NCBI GenBank assembly: GCA_964610165.1
Contig: CAZSUZ010000046.1
Span: 1-6,592 of the forward strand
Direction of reading: 5' to 3'
DNA: 6,592 bases
From: MFZZ01 sp964610165
GTDB taxonomy: Bacteria; Patescibacteriota; Microgenomatia; UBA1406; GWC2-37-13
Below, one piece after another: positions 4,824-6,592 of this stretch. Both the position numbers and the translations under genes were made by a program. The notes under the pieces are model-generated. The model made no database searches, was not told the DNA's origin, and saw only the letters and a program-made list of their open reading frames with translations. How positions within the stretch are numbered: position 1 is the first letter of the stretch; each line of letters opens with the position of its first letter.

Positions 4824-6592
4824 TTAAAATAATTTCAATTCTTGCTTAACAGCACTCAACCTTGCTTCAATAATAGGTATGTATTCTGGCGTAAGTTCTA
4901 TGCCTATGTATTGAAAACCATTCTTCTTGGCTGCGACCAAAGTGCTACCACTTCCTGCGAAAGGGTCTAATACTACTCCACCTTTAGGAGTAATCATTTT
5001 GATAAGATATTCCATAAGGGCGATGGGTTTAACTGTTGGATGGTTGTTTTTAGCCATATTGTTTCTTATATTTCCACTTCCAGTAAGTAGTGTTTGGTCA
5101 GCAGTTCCAGCCATTCCACCACTTAGCTTCTCTTCCAACCCCTCACACCCTATATTCCTTTCACTCTTACTTGCCTTTGCTTGATAGATTATTGATTTGA
5201 AGAAACGAGAGGCGTTGCCACCGTTGTCATCGTGTCCTCTTATAGTATCTGTTCCGTCTTTAATGTTTCCACCCATGTCCGCCAATCCTCCGTGTCTACC
5301 GCTATGCTGTAACCCTCTATTTGCTGACTTACTTGCATTTGTCTCAGGAAAACACTCTCTTACTTCTTCACTATTGTCGTGGAGCAAATTAGCAGGGAAG
5401 CGACCAGTTCCAGGAGTGCTTGTGATTTTATTGTTCTGTCCTGGTGTTAATTTGAAGCCAGGATTTTTTCTTTCGGTTTCCTCAAACCATCCACTAGGTT
5501 TTTCTCCATTATAATCAACCCTGCTCTCATCTATATTTATTCCACCTGTTCCATACTTTAAGACATTTTCTGCAACTGTCTTTTCTGCTAAAGGTTTTCG
5601 TGCCATACAGATAGGGCTATGATTTGGAAGTGCTTTTTTTATATGCTCTTGCCATACATTCTCGTCCGCAATACTTTGGGGTTCGGCAAGATATTGTTTC
5701 AAACTCTTTTCCGCAAAATTTACAAATGTGCTTAACTCGTTTTGATTTAACTCGGTTGTTATATCTGTTAGAACATTTATTAGAACAGAATTTGCGTTGA
5801 GGATTATTGGAAGTAAATCTTGTTCCACATTCTTTACATTCATACCAGTTCTGCTTTGCTTGTAAGTAGCAAGTCCTTGAGCAATAAGCGTCTGGATGTC
5901 TGTTATGCTCTTTTTTTCTCCTGCCAAACAATTTTCCACAATGCTTACAAGTAAGTCTAACCCATTTACTTGGGACTCTTGTGTTCCATTTTGATAAGTC
6001 TGGGATTTTCCATCCGTGTCGTCTTGCGTGTTCTTCAATAGTAAGGAGTTCAAGCTTTTCAATTCTGTTGTCATCTTTGATACCGTTGATGTGGTGAACT
6101 TGCTCTCGTTTTTCAAGAGCTCTGCCAAGATGTTCTGCCATAACAAGGCGGTGTTCAAGTGTATTAAGACCGTCTCCTGTAATTTGGATGTATCCTGCTT
6201 TTGTAAGTTTTCTAGTGATTGCCATATTGTTGATATAAGATTGTTATTTATATCTTTAAGTATAGCAAATTGGTTTGTGTTTGTCAAGCTTTTAGTAGCC
6301 CATACGATTGGCTCGTGACTTGGTTTAAGAGCAGTTCCCCAACCTTCAAATTCGGAAGAGCCTTTGGTAGATACACTCATTCCGTCTGTTTGTCTAAAAT
6401 TACTTTCGCCTAGATATCCTTTTTTCCCTGATATTGGTCTATAATTAGTATTTTTTCCAATCACTTCCCTCTCATTCCCCTGCAATTTATCAATCGCCTT
6501 ACCGACATTCAAACTTTTCGGAAATCCTGACCCATATATCCATTCAATCATATCCCTTATCTCAAACCCAGCATCTTCAATAGCTACTGCCA
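4824..6592 (-). CDS. Site-specific DNA methyltransferase (N6-adenine/N4-cytosine type), 5' end outside window, in-frame insertion
   Basis: The 588-residue 3' part of a DNA methyltransferase; the reading frame is open to the right edge, so the true start and the DPPY/SPPY catalytic motif are outside the window. Seen: EDAGFEIRDMIEWIYGSGFPKS; WGTALKPSHEPIV; MARKPLAEKTVAENVLKYG and GTGGINIDESRV; TGRFPANLLHD; NHPTVKP; and near the C-terminus LDPFAGSGSTLVAAKKNG with YIGIELTPEY, the SAM-binding motif I. A late motif I fits the beta class (N6_N4_Mtase). Between the ATKSL and NHSPIC segments lie about 232 extra residues, rich in Ser, Thr, Leu, Asn and Gln, which coincide with the nested HNH gene. The frame has no TGA; all seven Trp are TGG, unlike the genes downstream. 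Probably protects or marks phage DNA. Confidence 0.88.
   Translation of the reverse strand, partial: AVAIEDAGFEIRDMIEWIYGSGFPKSLNVGKAIDKLQGNEREVIGKNTNYRPISGKKGYLGESNFRQTDGMSVSTKGSSEFEGWGTALKPSHEPIVWATKSLTNTNQFAILKDINNNLISTIWQSLENLQKQDTSKLQETVLIHLNTALLWQNILAELLKNESKFTTSTVSKMTTELKSLNSLLLKNTQDDTDGKSQTYQNGTQESQVNGLDLLVSIVENCLAGEKKSITDIQTLIAQGLATYKQSRTGMNVKNVEQDLLPIILNANSVLINVLTDITTELNQNELSTFVNFAEKSLKQYLAEPQSIADENVWQEHIKKALPNHSPICMARKPLAEKTVAENVLKYGTGGINIDESRVDYNGEKPSGWFEETERKNPGFKLTPGQNNKITSTPGTGRFPANLLHDNSEEVRECFPETNASKSANRGLQHSGRHGGLADMGGNIKDGTDTIRGHDDNGGNASRFFKSIIYQAKASKSERNIGCEGLEEKLSGGMAGTADQTLLTGSGNIRNNMAKNNHPTVKPIALMEYLIKMITPKGGVVLDPFAGSGSTLVAAKKNGFQYIGIELTPEYIPIIEARLSAVKQELKLF
5617..6225 (-). 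CDS. HNH endonuclease with three zinc knuckles, nested in the methyltransferase in another frame
   Basis: A 202-residue probable homing endonuclease. The HNH core is at about residues 23-70: LEHRLVMAEHLGRALEKREQ, then VHHINGIKDDNRIEKLELLT and EEHARRHG, with H44/H45, N53 and H66 as the likely metal-site residues (HNH_3 type). Three repeated C-x2-C...C-x3-C knuckles follow: C93/C96/C115/C119, C130/C133/C147/C151 and C168/C171/C186/C190, which probably bind DNA. The basic tail ends in TAG. All four Trp are TGG and there is no TGA. The gene lies wholly inside the methyltransferase, in another reading frame, and both frames stay open across it. A consensus promoter lies 34-62 nt upstream of the ATG, so it can be made independently. 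Sure of the family; the target site is unknown. Confidence 0.88.
   Translation of the reverse strand: MAITRKLTKAGYIQITGDGLNTLEHRLVMAEHLGRALEKREQVHHINGIKDDNRIEKLELLTIEEHARRHGWKIPDLSKWNTRVPSKWVRLTCKHCGKLFGRRKKEHNRHPDAYCSRTCYLQAKQNWYECKECGTRFTSNNPQRKFCSNKCSNRYNNRVKSKRVKHICKFCGKEFETISCRTPKYCGRECMARAYKKSTSKS
6232..6254 (-). promoter_or_regulatory. Hairpin in the HNH leader
   Basis: On the minus strand GATATAA and TTATATC form a perfect 7-bp inverted repeat with a 9-nt loop, between the HNH promoter's -10 box and the HNH ATG. The hairpin would sit in the 5' leader of the HNH mRNA, or could be an operator. It is AT-rich and therefore weak. Confidence 0.35.
6259..6287 (-). promoter_or_regulatory. 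Consensus sigma70 promoter for the HNH gene
   Basis: On the minus strand TTGACA (6287-6282) is followed after exactly 17 nt by TATACT (6264-6259), a five-of-six match to the -10 consensus at optimal spacing. A start near 6252 would leave a leader of about 27 nt before the HNH ATG at 6225. It overlaps the edge of the duplicated methyltransferase motif, at the upstream end of the insertion. Confidence 0.65.

Larger units (their letters stand above)
5586..6329 (-). mobile_element. In-frame HNH insertion in the methyltransferase, flanked by a duplicated motif
   Basis: The methyltransferase motif is present twice. One copy encodes LKPSHEPIVWATKSLT (6329-6282) and the other ALPNHSPICMARKPLA (5633-5586). 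Aligned codon by codon they are offset by 696 nt (232 codons). Between them lie a promoter and the HNH gene, and a single copy would give the normal family sequence. The HNH gene takes 609 of the 696 nt, leaving too little for a group I intron core, and since HNH uses another frame it is not an intein. The exact ends cannot be placed because the flanking copies have diverged. Confidence 0.65.

Noticed and set aside
4824..6551. Reading the HNH insertion as a group I intron or intein
   Set aside because: Too little sequence is left outside the HNH gene for an intron core, the endonuclease frame differs from the methyltransferase frame, and no intein N- or C-terminal motifs are seen.

Overview
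The window is AT-rich and every gene I can support reads on the minus strand in one tight late-phage-like array. The main interpretive point is the genetic code. With the standard code most genes are chopped into fragments. Reading TGA as tryptophan joins them into full-length, recognisable proteins. I count 19 in-frame TGA codons and 12 TGG codons in the genes between 7 and 4798, and every gene whose end is visible stops at TAA or TAG. TGA falls where these families usually carry Trp (for example CGW in a zinc ribbon, IDWEI, IYWIAAA, PWNKMQAGH, DWLAEN), so Trp (code 4) fits better than the Gly reading of code 25. Two peptidoglycan-directed proteins argue that the host has a cell wall. A mycoplasma phage is therefore unlikely; a TGA-recoded phage or prophage of a walled bacterium, perhaps from a candidate phylum, fits better.

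Layout in transcription order (right to left). 6592-4824: the 3' part of a site-specific DNA methyltransferase, interrupted in frame by about 696 nt that carries an HNH endonuclease gene (6225-5617) in another frame, with its own consensus promoter. 4798-3430: a run of small genes (a methyltransferase-like fragment, a two-helix membrane protein, several short conserved phage-type proteins, a zinc ribbon), often separated by only 2 nt. 3408-2350: a papain-like (C1) peptidase with a peptidoglycan-binding domain. 2338-1641: a small basic protein, a tandem-repeat spacer and a NinG-like HNH/zinc protein. 1634-7: a consensus sigma70 promoter that would give a nearly leaderless mRNA, then a membrane-anchored lysozyme/transglycosylase, a one-helix membrane protein, a zinc-ribbon protein and the terminase small subunit. 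The large terminase is expected beyond the left edge.

How they work together: methyltransferase and HNH enzyme act on DNA (modification, homing), the NinG-like protein in recombination, the peptidase and the lysozyme on the cell wall, and TerS in DNA packaging. Initiation looks unusual: clear Shine-Dalgarno sites are absent and A/T-rich leaders recur. No gap between genes exceeds about 75 nt, so there is no room for a separate tRNA gene, and I found no rRNA, CRISPR or clear terminator. The methyltransferase and the HNH gene contain no TGA at all, which suggests a different history or expression phase from the rest.
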